64,000 nucleotides of DNA from Bombiscardovia coagulans. Its GTDB lineage: Bacteria; Actinomycetota; Actinomycetes; Actinomycetales; Bifidobacteriaceae. Made by a program: the position numbers and the translations under genes. Positions 18,126 through 27,704 of the stretch are shown one piece after another. Under the pieces are notes generated by a model that made no database searches, was not told the DNA's origin, and saw nothing but the letters and a program-made list of their open reading frames with translations. How positions within the stretch are numbered: position 1 is the first letter of the stretch; the number at the start of each line of letters is the position of its first letter. The stretch covers positions 620,001 to 684,000 of the forward strand of contig NZ_MWWS01000004.1 in NCBI RefSeq assembly GCF_002259585.1. The letters run 5' to 3'.

Positions 18126-19079
18126 ATGTCACACAACAACCACATCATGATAGATAGACAGACCAAAGTCTTCCAAGTTGTTTCCCCGCATGCCTGGGTG
18201 GGGCAAACTATCACTGACACGTTGGCACAGGCAGGCCAGCCCTCTATTTGGGAGATCCGCTCATATAATGGCTTAGCACCAGTAGAACATATAGGCCAAG
18301 CGGATGGCTTGTGGATTGCTCCAGGTCTACTCATTGCCCACCAATCATGGTTGCAAACTCAATGCAGGCAACCCCTTCACCTACCAGCCCCTTCGCCTTA
18401 TTGGTTGTCACAACTTGCCTCAAGCGCACCTACGCTTGCAGGCCGACAGGTATGTGTGGCACCAGTCAGCGAAATTGCTAGCTGGAAGCACTTACCAGAA
18501 GAAGTTGGTAACCAACCTTGGTCACAACTTGCTCAGGGCAGGGTCACTGCCTTTCGCGCTGCCCGCCGTAATTTGGAACAACTCCAGAAAGACGTGAGTC
18601 ACGCTCCCGCAGACTCTCTCATTCAACTGAGTAGCCAAGTTGAGAGCATCACGGAAGAGTGGAGAGTTGTTGTCGCAGGCGGGCTACCAGTAGCAACTTC
18701 TGGCTATTGCGTGCACCAGCCTGCTGGGAGTCAACAGGTCACCTCCATTTTTGATGGCGCACCTTTCCTGGACACTAACCGAAATAAAGTCGAAGAAGTA
18801 GCCCTGCAAGTAGCCCAAATAACAGGATTGCAGAATGCAACTTTAGATCTGGCATTCACTGAAGATCACAGAAAAGGGCAACCAATAGTCTTGGAGTGCA
18901 ACCCTCTCTGGTGTTCAGCAGCATATGACTATGGAGCAACTGGAATGGAAGCGTTTGTGAATGCTGTGTCCAGCAGCCAGCACACTGCTACTACATTAAA
19001 CGAGCATAACTGGCAGCCAGACCCTTGGATGGTTCAAGAATTTGCGCACCGCTACGCGAGTTTCCTGAACGACCGTTAA
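18126..19079 (+). CDS. ATP-grasp domain protein (R2K-like)
   Basis: 317 residues. The C-terminal half looks like an ATP-grasp fold: ITEEWRVVVAGGLPVATSGY near 178-197, and ATLDLAFTEDHRKG followed by PIVLECNPLWCSAAYDYGA near 235-270. There the D and the E-x-N provide metal and ATP binding. The Asn-rich tail motif with a following aromatic and Gly is reminiscent of the R2K clade (DUF4343), stand-alone ATP-grasps that link carboxylates to amines and often modify peptides or proteins. The N-terminal third is unrecognised. AGAAGGTG precedes the ATG. The neighbours (flavin reductase, HD protein) give no pathway. ATP-grasp is moderately firm; substrate unknown. Confidence 0.65.
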   Translation: MSHNNHIMIDRQTKVFQVVSPHAWVGQTITDTLAQAGQPSIWEIRSYNGLAPVEHIGQADGLWIAPGLLIAHQSWLQTQCRQPLHLPAPSPYWLSQLASSAPTLAGRQVCVAPVSEIASWKHLPEEVGNQPWSQLAQGRVTAFRAARRNLEQLQKDVSHAPADSLIQLSSQVESITEEWRVVVAGGLPVATSGYCVHQPAGSQQVTSIFDGAPFLDTNRNKVEEVALQVAQITGLQNATLDLAFTEDHRKGQPIVLECNPLWCSAAYDYGATGMEAFVNAVSSSQHTATTLNEHNWQPDPWMVQEFAHRYASFLNDR

Positions 19080-19102
19080 GCAGATTTTACAAAGCAAGGT
19101 CT

Positions 19103-19948
19103 TTAAACGATAGCCATCCCATACTGTTGAGCAAGAGGAGCTACATCAGGCACACCGTACTTTGTTACTAGCATCCGCCAACGTTGCAAATTGTCATCAC
19201 CAAAACGAGCAGTGCGCTTTGCAGCAGTTTGTTCACTGACAAAAATAGGCGGTTGATGTTTACTGTGGTAGTTGTCTGCATACATCACCAGCTCTTGTTC
19301 TAAGTTTTGAGGAAGGTAGTCGTCTACCGGTATATCCAAGTGCTCTTCTTGGACCTGCTGGCGGGCGAGTCCAACTCCCGTGTGATTTCGCGCAAACTGG
19401 GCAATTGACTCGTCCACTCCTTCATCTTTGAGTAACTCATAGCCAGCAATCCCGTGCTGAATATAATGATGATCGAAAGCAAGAGGTCTACCTTCTGCTC
19501 CATCAGAAGCGAGGATTTTGTATGTGCCAATGTCATGCAAGAGGCCACCTAAATATACTAAGTCGACATCCAACTCACGTTGAGGAACAGCCAAGTCGTG
19601 GTGATGCCCACTAAGCCTAGGAGAAGCCGCGCCCTTGCCCTCGGGTCCATCCTGGGAGTGATCGTGTTTTGCTGGCTCGTATACGCTCTTTGCTTGGACT
19701 GCCTTATAGTGCGCATTCACCTGCTGAGCTAGCTCCTTACTGAGACTGGCAATGATCACGCAGTGGGTATGGATCAAGTTGTAGGCTGCCTGCGAGGGCG
19801 CATACTTGCTATGCAGCTCCTCAGCCATCTGAACAGTAGGAATCATACTTTCTATGGTAGGTGCCAACCTGGTCCTTAAGCTGTTGTGTAAACACTTATG
19901 CCGTGCCTGCACTGGGATAAGCTGTTTGAAATACGTTCTCAATCTCAC
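19103..19948 (-). CDS. HD domain protein, probable phosphohydrolase
   Basis: Up to 281 residues. The HD pattern is clear: THCVIIASLSKELAQQV (first His, near 85), DLVYLGGLLHDIGTYKIL (the His-Asp pair, near 135), FDHHYIQHGIAGYELLKDEG and FARNHTGVG. These supply the metal ligands of a metal-dependent phosphohydrolase, as in nucleotidases and (p)ppGpp or cyclic-nucleotide hydrolases. A low-complexity insert (AKHDHSQDGPEGKGAASPRL) lies between the first two motifs. The start is uncertain: GTG at 19948 has only a weak GAGA site, and ATG at 19846 would remove 34 basic residues. Its gene is divergent from zwf. Confidence 0.82.
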   Translation of the reverse strand: MRLRTYFKQLIPVQARHKCLHNSLRTRLAPTIESMIPTVQMAEELHSKYAPSQAAYNLIHTHCVIIASLSKELAQQVNAHYKAVQAKSVYEPAKHDHSQDGPEGKGAASPRLSGHHHDLAVPQRELDVDLVYLGGLLHDIGTYKILASDGAEGRPLAFDHHYIQHGIAGYELLKDEGVDESIAQFARNHTGVGLARQQVQEEHLDIPVDDYLPQNLEQELVMYADNYHSKHQPPIFVSEQTAAKRTARFGDDNLQRWRMLVTKYGVPDVAPLAQQYGMAIV

Positions 19949-19986
19949 ATATCTCGATCTATTTACAATTTAAGTACGCCTTAAGC

Positions 19987-20014
19987 TTGATTCAATTTCA
20001 GACAGCACTAGAAT
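19987..20014 (+). promoter_or_regulatory. zwf promoter
   Basis: TTGATT (19987-19992) and TAGAAT (20009-20014) with a 16-bp spacer, about 30 bp before the zwf start. A sigma-70-like pair placed sensibly in the divergent intergenic region. Confidence 0.6.
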
Positions 20015-20043
20015 CAGAGTAAAGACCGTTGCGAGGAGCATTC

Positions 20044-21615
20044 ATGGAAAGTCTACAATCATCAACTGATGAAGGCAGGTCAGCAGGGGACAAGCAGTGG
20101 TCCAACCCACTACTTGACCATAGGGATTTACGTATGCCGCGTATCGCAGGCCCAAGTTCTCTTGTGATCTTCGGGGTTACCGGCGATTTAGCGAAGAAGA
20201 AACTCCTTCCCGCCGTCTATGACCTCGCCAATCGTGGTCTTCTGCCGGCGTCATTTGGGTTGATTGGATTCGGACGCAGGGAATGGTCCAAAGAACAGTT
20301 TGCTGCTTTTGCAGAGGAAAACGTTCGTGCCCACTGCCGTACACCTTTTAACGAAGCAACATGGAAGCACCTTGCAGAAGGTATGCGGTTTGTGACTGGA
20401 AACTTCGATGATCCTGAAGCCTTCCGCAAACTTTCCCAAGCAGTTTCTGAACTGGACCGCGACAGGGGCACACGTGGCAACCACGCCTTCTACATGTCTA
20501 TCCCGCCTAAGGATTTCCCAATTGTTGCCGAGCAGCTGGCAGCCTCTGGTCTGTCACATTCAGTACCTGGTGCATGGAAACGAGTCATCATTGAGAAACC
20601 ATTTGGACATGATCTGGCTTCAGCCAAAGAACTAGACCGTGTAGTCTCCGAAGTTTTTGAACCTGACTCCGTCTTCCGAATTGATCATTACCTGGGCAAG
20701 GAGACAGTACAAAACATTCTGGCCTTGCGTTTTGCCAACATGATGTTCGAACCTGTGTGGAACGCCAATTACGTTTCCCACGTACAGATTACTATGGCCG
20801 AAGACATGGGAATCGGAGGGCGAGCAGGGTATTACGATGGTATTGGAGCCGCCCGAGACGTGATTCAAAACCATCTCATTCAGCTGATGGCTCTCACTGC
20901 CATGGAAGAACCAGTCTCATTCGCGGCCGCAGATCTTACAGCAGAAAAAACAAAGGTTCTTTCTGCTGTCCGCCTGCCAAAAGACTTAGGACTTCATACT
21001 GCTCGTGGCCAGTACTCAGCAGGCTGGCAAGGCTCAGAGCCTGTAGTTGGCTATCTGGAAGAACAAGGCATTGACCCTCAATCAACGACCGAAACCTATG
21101 CTGCCATACGTCTCAACATCGATACTCGCCGCTGGGCTGGCGTGCCTTTCTATCTGAGAACCGGTAAGCGTCTAGGTAAGCGTACCAGTGAAATCGCTGT
21201 AGTTTTCAAACGTGCCCCCCACCTACCCTTCGATGCCACAGCAACCCGAGAACTTGGCTCTAACGCCATAGTCATACGAGTACAGCCTGATGAAGGCGTT
21301 ACCTTGCGTTTCGGCGCTAAAACTCCTGGCTCAGCCATGGAAGTACGCGACGTGAATATGGACTTCTCATATGGAAGCTCTTTTACTGAAGCATCGCCAG
21401 AGGCATACGAACGTTTGATCCTCGATGTGCTTTTAGGAGACCCACCCCTCTTCCCCACCACTGAAGAAGTGGACCTGTCTTGGAAGATTTTGGACCCCAT
21501 AGAAGAATACTGGTCTACGCTAGGGCAGCCAGAGCCTTACAGGGCAGGAACATGGGGTCCAGCCCAAGCAGACCAAATGCTGGCAGCAGATGGATACCAT
21601 TGGAGGATGCCATGA
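20044..21615 (+). CDS. zwf: Glucose-6-phosphate 1-dehydrogenase
   Basis: 523 residues from the ATG at 20044, which has GAGGAG 5 nt upstream. First enzyme of the oxidative pentose phosphate pathway, making 6-phosphogluconolactone and NADPH. NADP-binding motif GVTGDLAKKKLLPAVYDL near 43-60, EKPFGHDLASAKELD near 183, and the substrate and catalytic signature FRIDHYLGKETVQNIL near 210, where the His is the base. The C-terminal sheet region contains YAAIRLNIDTRRWAGVPFYL and FYLRTGKRL. It is the first gene of zwf-opcA-pgl; its stop overlaps the opcA start. Confidence 0.98.
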   Translation: MESLQSSTDEGRSAGDKQWSNPLLDHRDLRMPRIAGPSSLVIFGVTGDLAKKKLLPAVYDLANRGLLPASFGLIGFGRREWSKEQFAAFAEENVRAHCRTPFNEATWKHLAEGMRFVTGNFDDPEAFRKLSQAVSELDRDRGTRGNHAFYMSIPPKDFPIVAEQLAASGLSHSVPGAWKRVIIEKPFGHDLASAKELDRVVSEVFEPDSVFRIDHYLGKETVQNILALRFANMMFEPVWNANYVSHVQITMAEDMGIGGRAGYYDGIGAARDVIQNHLIQLMALTAMEEPVSFAAADLTAEKTKVLSAVRLPKDLGLHTARGQYSAGWQGSEPVVGYLEEQGIDPQSTTETYAAIRLNIDTRRWAGVPFYLRTGKRLGKRTSEIAVVFKRAPHLPFDATATRELGSNAIVIRVQPDEGVTLRFGAKTPGSAMEVRDVNMDFSYGSSFTEASPEAYERLILDVLLGDPPLFPTTEEVDLSWKILDPIEEYWSTLGQPEPYRAGTWGPAQADQMLAADGYHWRMP

Positions 21616-22598
21616 TTGTAACAATGCCTAATACCACAACCGCTGCCATTTCCCACGAAATCGACGAGCTACACGTAGAACGTGGAGAAGCTGCGTTGGG
21701 AAGAGTTCTCACGCTTATTATCTCTACCCGAGAAGCTGATTTGGAAACAGCCTTGGCTACTGTCAATGCAGCAAGTCGAGAACATCCTTGCAGGGTAATT
21801 GCGATTGTGACTGACACGCAAACACTTTCGGAACAGTCAACAGTCAACTCTGATCCTGATTGCTACAAGCTGATACAACCAGACAAACAGGGTTCAGGAA
21901 CCCTAGATGCACAGATTCGTTTTGGAGCCGACGCAGGTGCAGGTGAGATCATTGTGCTTGCACCGGTCAACAAGCTTCTCGACCATCTGGATGCTCTCGT
22001 CATTCCTCTGCTGGTACCAGACGCTCCAGTAGTAACGTGGTGGCCCAGCGAAGCTCCTGCTGATCCTTCAAACACTCCCCTGGGAGAGAAATCAACAAGT
22101 CGCATCACTGATGCCCAAAAATCCGCCAACCCAGCAGACACCGTAGCTGAACTGCGCCAGCATATACAACCTGCCGACGTTGATCTATCGTGGACACGTA
22201 TAACTGTCTGGAGGGCCATGCTGGCTTCAATTCTCGATCAACCTCCTCACCTGCCAGTCCAATCAGTGCGAGTTTGCGGGCAAAGCAATTATTTGCCTTT
22301 GGAACTCCTTGCTTCCTGGCTGGCTTTAAAGCTACAGGTACCTGTTACTGTGGAACGCACTCCTGATGCACAGGCCATAACCGGAGTCTACTTCACCCGC
22401 GAAGATGGAGAACTTGGTATGGATCGTCTAGAAAGTGACCATGCTGTTATCCACCAACCTAACCAAGTAGACCAGACTGTTTCGCTGCCATTGCGATCTG
22501 ACAGCGACTGCTTGAATGAGGAGTTGGGACGACTTGATCCCGACGAACTGTACGCTGAAGTTATCTCGCAAGGCTGGGACTTAGTTTCCCACAACTGA
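21612..22598 (+). CDS. opcA: Glucose-6-phosphate dehydrogenase assembly protein OpcA
   Basis: 328 residues from the ATG at 21612 (MIVTMPNTTTAAISHEIDEL), which overlaps the zwf stop by ATGA and has GGAGG 5 nt upstream inside zwf. OpcA is an actinobacterial and cyanobacterial activator that assists G6PDH oligomerisation. Recognisable segments are the N-terminal RVLTLIISTREADLETALATV, GAGEIIVLAPVNKLLDHLDALVIPLLVPDAPVV near the middle with the WWPSEAP loop, and DLSWTRITVWRAMLASILD. It sits between zwf and pgl, the usual order. Longer in-frame extensions upstream lie inside zwf and are not supported. Confidence 0.93.
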   Translation: MIVTMPNTTTAAISHEIDELHVERGEAALGRVLTLIISTREADLETALATVNAASREHPCRVIAIVTDTQTLSEQSTVNSDPDCYKLIQPDKQGSGTLDAQIRFGADAGAGEIIVLAPVNKLLDHLDALVIPLLVPDAPVVTWWPSEAPADPSNTPLGEKSTSRITDAQKSANPADTVAELRQHIQPADVDLSWTRITVWRAMLASILDQPPHLPVQSVRVCGQSNYLPLELLASWLALKLQVPVTVERTPDAQAITGVYFTREDGELGMDRLESDHAVIHQPNQVDQTVSLPLRSDSDCLNEELGRLDPDELYAEVISQGWDLVSHN

Positions 22599-22623
22599 CC
22601 TGCACCAGTCACAAGGAGTCATC

Positions 22624-23412
22624 ATGAATCGTCACGTAATTACCTATCCAACTGCTGCCATGTTAAGCGAAGCAACAGCCGATCGCATATTGCTCGAGTT
22701 AGGCGATTGCTTGGCAGTTCAAGACCGCGTGAACGTAGCACTCACTGGTGGAACTGATGCTAATGACATCTACAGCATGATGCAGGCCAGCATACTGAGC
22801 AAGAGCGTGGACTGGGAGCGCGTCCACCTCTGGTGGAGCGATGAGCGATTTGTCCCCCCGGAGGACGAAGACCGTAATGCCGGGCAAGCTCGCGATGCCT
22901 GGTTCGGGAGCCTTATACAACAAGGACTCCTCCCGAAATCCAACGTACATGAAATGCCAGTAGACTTACGTGAACCACAACAAATACAAGAGGCGAGCGA
23001 TGCAGACAATGATCGTGCCCTCTTGCTGGCTGCACAGGCATACAACAAAGAGCTTGTTAACGAATTGGGAGAAGAACCTAGTTTCGATCTAGCTATCTTT
23101 GGAGTAGGTCCAGACGGCCATTTTGCTTCTCTCTTCCCAGACCATGGTGAGGCTGAGTTAGACGACCCTCAGATTAATGTTGTCGGCGTGAGCCACTCTC
23201 CCAAACTACCTCCGCTTCGTATGAGTCTCACGGTTCCATGCATTCGCAGAACTCGTAAAGTGTGGATTTTTACCTCGACAACTCAAAAAGCAAACGCAGT
23301 CCGAGCAGCTCTGTCAGTGCACGACGATCCACATGTTCCTTCTTCTTATGGGCAAGGACGGGAAGAGACACTGTGGCTGCTAGACCGTGATGCGGCTTCT
23401 CTCTTGCAATAA
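22624..23412 (+). CDS. pgl: 6-phosphogluconolactonase
   Basis: 262 residues. Hydrolyses the lactone made by zwf to 6-phosphogluconate. Family features: VNVALTGGTDANDIYSMM near 38-55 (phosphate-binding loop), VHLWWSDERFVPPEDEDRNAGQARD near 65-90 (the W-x-D-E-R-x-V-P signature) and FDLAIFGVGPDGHFASLFPDH near 155, where the G-x-G-x-D-G-H-x-A-S-L-F-P motif carries the catalytic His. An AAGGAG site precedes the ATG. Last gene of the operon, ending at a bidirectional terminator shared with gnd. Confidence 0.96.
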   Translation: MNRHVITYPTAAMLSEATADRILLELGDCLAVQDRVNVALTGGTDANDIYSMMQASILSKSVDWERVHLWWSDERFVPPEDEDRNAGQARDAWFGSLIQQGLLPKSNVHEMPVDLREPQQIQEASDADNDRALLLAAQAYNKELVNELGEEPSFDLAIFGVGPDGHFASLFPDHGEAELDDPQINVVGVSHSPKLPPLRMSLTVPCIRRTRKVWIFTSTTQKANAVRAALSVHDDPHVPSSYGQGREETLWLLDRDAASLLQ

Positions 23413-23527
23413 CAGCTAGTCTCAGACATTCGTTGTCGTAGACAGATGCAGTGGTATCTCAGATAACTGTAGCTGGCAGCAATAGCTAAGTAAGACAGTA
23501 GGTCAAACGAAACAATCCAAAAATACT

Positions 23528-23590
23528 ATTTTATTGAGGTTGCGGTGCTGACGACTTACCGTATCGTCAGCACCGCAACCTCAATAAAAT
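23528..23590. terminator. Bidirectional terminator between pgl and gnd
   Basis: Perfect 27-bp inverted repeat (23528-23554 and 23564-23590) with a 9-nt loop. Its ends are ATTTTATT on the left and AATAAAAT on the right, giving a U-rich tract in both reading directions. It lies between two convergent genes. Confidence 0.9.
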
Positions 23591-23623
23591 TATGAGAGAT
23601 CCAACATTTCTTGAAGGTCGGAC

Positions 23624-25090
23624 TTAGTCCTGTTTAACTTCAGACCCATCACCAGCCCATAAGGTATGGAAGGCCCCAGGCTCGTCAATACGCCCGTATG
23701 TGTGAGCACCAAAAAGATCTCGCTGACCTTGAATCAGAGCAGCAGGCAGGCGCTGAGACCGTAATGCGTCATAGTAAGCCAAGGACGAAGAGAACACAGG
23801 AACCGGTACACCGGCCTCAACTGATCGCGCAACAACCCTGCGCCAAGAATCCTGGGCTTCCTCTACAGCCTTCTTGAAGAAGGGATCGAAGAGGAGTGAG
23901 CCAAACTGCTCACCCGAATCGTAAGCGTCAGAAATACGGTTGAGGAACTTGGCACGAATAATGCAACCTCCACGCCAGATACGGGCGATAGCACCCAAAT
24001 CTAGCTTCCACCCATAGACCTTAGCTCCCTCTTCCATCTCGTTGAATCCCTGTGCATAAGCCACAATCTTGGAAGCATACAAGGCCTGGCGGATGTCTTC
24101 GATGAAGGCCTCCTTCTCCTTAGGATCAGCAATCAAAGCACTGTATGCGCCTTCTGTCTTAGGGCCGCCTAAGCCCTTGTTCTGGGCTTCCTGACGCAAT
24201 TGCGGAGTTGAAGATAAACCACGAGAAAAGACGGCCTCACCTATACCAGTAACAGGTACGCCCAATTCAAGGGCGGTCTGTACGGTCCATGTGCCGGTTC
24301 CTTTCATGCCTGCTTGATCTGTAACGATGTCAATAAAGGGTTTACTGGTTTTGGCATCCATATGGCGGAGCACCTGAGCAGTGATTTGTACTAAGTACGA
24401 GTTTAAGTCACCCTTATCCCATTCTTCGAAGACCTCCGCAATAGATTCAGGGTCCATGCCCAGTCCGCGACGCATTAAGTCGTAGCTTTCTGCGATAAGC
24501 TGCATGTCAGCATATTCAATGCCATTGTGAACCATTTTCACGAAATGACCAGCGCCATCAGTTCCAATATGCGTCACACAAGGCTCACCCTCGGCCTGGG
24601 CAGCAATTGACTTGAGGATTGGCCCTAAGGTGTTCCAAGATTCATCGGTACCACCAGGCATCATCGACGGCCCCAATAGGGCTCCCTCTTCGCCACCTGA
24701 AACACCACAACCAACGAAATGCAACCCACGAGCACGAATAGCCTTTTCTCGCCTAATCGTATCTTTGAAGTAAGCATTGCCCGCATCGACGATGATATCG
24801 CCCGGCTCCATGAGATCAGCAAGAGCGTCGATCATGTCATCTGTGGGTCCACCAGCTTTGACCATGATGATAGCTGTACGTGGTTTTACCAAAGATCCTA
24901 CGAATTCTTCTAAGGACTGCGCTGGCACAAATGTGCCTTCATCACCGTGTTTACTGATGAGAGTCTGAGTACGCGAATAATGGCGGTTGAATACAGCCAC
25001 TGTATTACCATGCCGCGCTAAATTGCGAGAAAGACTAGCTCCCATCGCCGCCAAGCCAACCACACCAATGTTCGCTACTGCTTGTGTCAT
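23624..25090 (-). CDS. gnd: 6-phosphogluconate dehydrogenase, decarboxylating
   Basis: 488 residues from the ATG at 25090, chosen for its GGTGG site; an upstream in-frame start adds 15 residues without support. Oxidises 6-phosphogluconate to ribulose 5-phosphate with NADP. The Rossmann N-terminus has NIGVVGLAAMGASLSRNLARHG, where the usual second Gly of G-x-G is Ala. HFVGCGVSGGEEGALLGPSMMPGG is the substrate loop. GAGHFVKMVHNGIEYADMQLIAE contains the catalytic Lys and the K-x-x-x-N-x-x-E-Y signature. The C-terminal helical domain ends AHTYGRIDEPGAFHTLWAGDG. It lies convergent to zwf-opcA-pgl, which completes the oxidative branch. Confidence 0.98.
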   Translation of the reverse strand: MTQAVANIGVVGLAAMGASLSRNLARHGNTVAVFNRHYSRTQTLISKHGDEGTFVPAQSLEEFVGSLVKPRTAIIMVKAGGPTDDMIDALADLMEPGDIIVDAGNAYFKDTIRREKAIRARGLHFVGCGVSGGEEGALLGPSMMPGGTDESWNTLGPILKSIAAQAEGEPCVTHIGTDGAGHFVKMVHNGIEYADMQLIAESYDLMRRGLGMDPESIAEVFEEWDKGDLNSYLVQITAQVLRHMDAKTSKPFIDIVTDQAGMKGTGTWTVQTALELGVPVTGIGEAVFSRGLSSTPQLRQEAQNKGLGGPKTEGAYSALIADPKEKEAFIEDIRQALYASKIVAYAQGFNEMEEGAKVYGWKLDLGAIARIWRGGCIIRAKFLNRISDAYDSGEQFGSLLFDPFFKKAVEEAQDSWRRVVARSVEAGVPVPVFSSSLAYYDALRSQRLPAALIQGQRDLFGAHTYGRIDEPGAFHTLWAGDGSEVKQD

Positions 25091-25169
25091 ATCAGACCAC
25101 CTTTCCGAGGGCTGGGCGGGAATATCCAATCTCACTCCTTAAACCTAAGTTTATGGCGCAACCATGACC

Positions 25170-25218
25170 AAACAGGGTCGGCGGTAGAGCAAAAAAAGCC
25201 CTACTACCGACCCTGTTT
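25170..25218 (-). terminator. Terminator of kup
   Basis: 18-bp inverted repeat with two imperfect pairs (25170-25187 and 25201-25218), 13-nt loop. It lies 14 bp past the kup stop and before the gnd promoter. Confidence 0.8.
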
Positions 25219-25232
25219 TCAGCAGATATAGC

Positions 25233-27704
25233 TTAACTCTTGCTGCCCGATGAGGATTCTGCTGCATGAGAGACCTCGCGGGATACTTGACCGGTCTGTG
25301 TGACGGTGACTGGAACCTGTGAGGCTGTCTGCTGAAGTCCGTTGTGATTCTTTGCCTTGGGTCGTTTTCCCTTACGGGACTTGGGCAAGGCTACCCGGTT
25401 GAGCCGGGGCACTGAGCGAGTCGTAACGAAGAGCGGCTGCACTTCAACCAGAGGGTTGTAGGGGGCCAAACCGAACCATTTGACAGGATTTCCTGCCATG
25501 TGACGGATTGCATACTTCACCTTCAGGGAAATTGCACCACGCGTGGTGATCTTAGATTCAGGCATGAGAGCCTTGTGAATCAGCACGTATGTGATGGTAC
25601 CAATCTGAGGATCTTCATCCACCTTAGGATAGGTTGATGTCTGCTTAGGCAGTTCACCACCATCAATGAGCTCATGCATAATTTGGTGAAGGTAGGTGGC
25701 CACATTCTGGTCTACCTTGAAGCCCAGGCGGATACGTACACGGAACAGATAGTTGGTACCGAAGTTCTCGACGGAGTACTCACGTGTAAAGGGAGCATCA
25801 GTCGTTTGGACCGATACTGCCCACCATGCACGAGCCCTCTTAGGGTGATCAGCGAAAATCGAGAAGAAGATGTCTGTATCCAACCGCCGCATTTCAGTAT
25901 CTGAGGTCAAATACACTAAATTATCTGCAAAGTATGGAATACGGAAGTCGTTGTGGAGCATTTCCAAAGCGGGCAGGCACTCTTTCGGCGTCATATGCCT
26001 ACGCTGGGAGCGCTCAACCTTCGTTCCCTCTTTCCAGGTGTACATAACGAAAAGAATGGCAGCGGTCAAAAGCATAGTGAACCAGCCACCGTGCATGAAC
26101 TTAGCCATTGAAGCCAAGAAGAAGAGAATTTGGATAGCGAGGAAGACCACAGCAAAAACGACGGAGAAAATACGCTTGTGGTCGTACCAGAGGTAGACCA
26201 TCAGCAAGATTGTCGTCGTAATCATCGTAATGGTCAGTGCAAGTCCATAAGCGGCAGAGATGTGCTCAGAATCCTTAAAGATGAGGAGCACAGCCAGTGT
26301 GGCAACGCACAATACCCAATTAATGGTTGGGATATAAAGCTGTCCTCGAGTCCGAGCTGGGTAACGAACCTGCAAATGAGGCATCCAGTTCAAACCAGTT
26401 GCCTCAGAAACCATAGTGAAAGCACCAGTAATCAGAGCTTGGGAAGCAATAACACCTGCTGTAACCGAAAGAATCACCGCTGGGTAGCGAACTGTCGTTG
26501 GCATCATCTGGAAGAAGGGATTCATATCGGTAGCACCCTGTAAATCAGGATTATTGGTGTTCCGTAGAATCCAGGCTCCTTGACCGAAATAGTTGAAAAC
26601 TAAAGCAATATTAATGAACGGCCAAGTGGCGTAGATGTTACCTCGACCTACATGTCCCATATCAGAGTAAAGAGCCTCAGCACCTGTAGTAGAAAGGAAG
26701 ACTGTGCCCATGATGGCCAAACCAACCGTGTTATAGGGACTGAAGAGGAATTTAACACCGTACACAGGGTTGAGCGCAGCAAAAATAGACCAGTCCCCTT
26801 GAATAGAGAACAGGCCAACAATTGCAAGGAAGGCAAACCAAACCATCACAACGGTCCCAAAAACGTGACCGATGCGCTCAGTGCCACGGGACTGAACAGC
26901 AAATAGGATGACAATAATAACCAGGGTAATCATCATCGTAAGGTTTGGGGTCTCTTGGAAAATTGGCTTCAGCACAGGGATGGTTCGCATACCTTCGACT
27001 GCTGAAGAAATAGAAACAGCAGGCGTCAGTACAGAATCAGCTAAGAAAGCTGCGCCACCAAGCATGGCAGGAATTGCTAGCCAGCGGCCATATTTGCGCA
27101 CGAGCGTATATAGAGCGAAGATACCACCTTCACCTTTGTTATCAATACGCATAGCCACGAGCACATATTTAACAGTGGTAATGAGGGTAATAGACCAGAA
27201 CACAAGCGAGAGCATGCCCAAAACAGAAGTACGATCTACATTTTGAATGCCACCCTGACCAGCAACGAAGGTCTGTAAGGTGTACAGCGGTGAAGTACCA
27301 ATATCGCCGTACACCACACCTAAGGCCACGATAGCCATGCCCAGAGTCACCTTATCAGGCGAATCCTGCACTTTACGCCACCAACGTCCCACAGGACCAC
27401 GCGCAGGCTTTTGCTTACGCATAGCCTGTCGTTGCGCTTCCCGTCGAGCTCTTTTCAGCTCAATTTCCTCCTCAGGAGTGCGTGCCTTACTCGACAGCTT
27501 AGGCGCTTTAGTGATTGATTCCATCAGAAGGATAGAATCCTGCTGATCAGCTTTACCGTCCCTGCTCTCCTCAGATTCGGTGGACGGTGAAGCGGAGCTT
27601 ACCAACTGCCCTGCTTCCGCCTTACCCTGCACCTGTGATAAGCGAGGAGCATCATCTGTCTCACTAACGTCTTCTTGGGACGTTTGGCGATCCTTGTTCG
27701 ACAT
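25233..27704 (-). CDS. kup: Potassium uptake protein Kup
   Basis: 823 residues from the ATG at 27704, supported by GGAGGG 4 nt upstream. A polar, Ser/Glu/Arg-rich cytoplasmic N-terminus of about 115 residues is long for the family. It is followed by 12 predicted helices starting with LGMAIVALGVVYGDIGTSPLYTL, the conserved G-D-I-G-T-S-P signature of K+/H+ symporters. Later motifs are KYVLVAMRIDNKGEGGIFALY and TGAEALYSDMGHVGRGNIYATW. The C-terminal cytoplasmic domain spans about 570-820 and ends in a basic stretch. No riboswitch-like structure is evident in the short upstream gap. It is a single-gene unit with its own terminator. Confidence 0.96.
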   Translation of the reverse strand: MSNKDRQTSQEDVSETDDAPRLSQVQGKAEAGQLVSSASPSTESEESRDGKADQQDSILLMESITKAPKLSSKARTPEEEIELKRARREAQRQAMRKQKPARGPVGRWWRKVQDSPDKVTLGMAIVALGVVYGDIGTSPLYTLQTFVAGQGGIQNVDRTSVLGMLSLVFWSITLITTVKYVLVAMRIDNKGEGGIFALYTLVRKYGRWLAIPAMLGGAAFLADSVLTPAVSISSAVEGMRTIPVLKPIFQETPNLTMMITLVIIVILFAVQSRGTERIGHVFGTVVMVWFAFLAIVGLFSIQGDWSIFAALNPVYGVKFLFSPYNTVGLAIMGTVFLSTTGAEALYSDMGHVGRGNIYATWPFINIALVFNYFGQGAWILRNTNNPDLQGATDMNPFFQMMPTTVRYPAVILSVTAGVIASQALITGAFTMVSEATGLNWMPHLQVRYPARTRGQLYIPTINWVLCVATLAVLLIFKDSEHISAAYGLALTITMITTTILLMVYLWYDHKRIFSVVFAVVFLAIQILFFLASMAKFMHGGWFTMLLTAAILFVMYTWKEGTKVERSQRRHMTPKECLPALEMLHNDFRIPYFADNLVYLTSDTEMRRLDTDIFFSIFADHPKRARAWWAVSVQTTDAPFTREYSVENFGTNYLFRVRIRLGFKVDQNVATYLHQIMHELIDGGELPKQTSTYPKVDEDPQIGTITYVLIHKALMPESKITTRGAISLKVKYAIRHMAGNPVKWFGLAPYNPLVEVQPLFVTTRSVPRLNRVALPKSRKGKRPKAKNHNGLQQTASQVPVTVTQTGQVSREVSHAAESSSGSKS

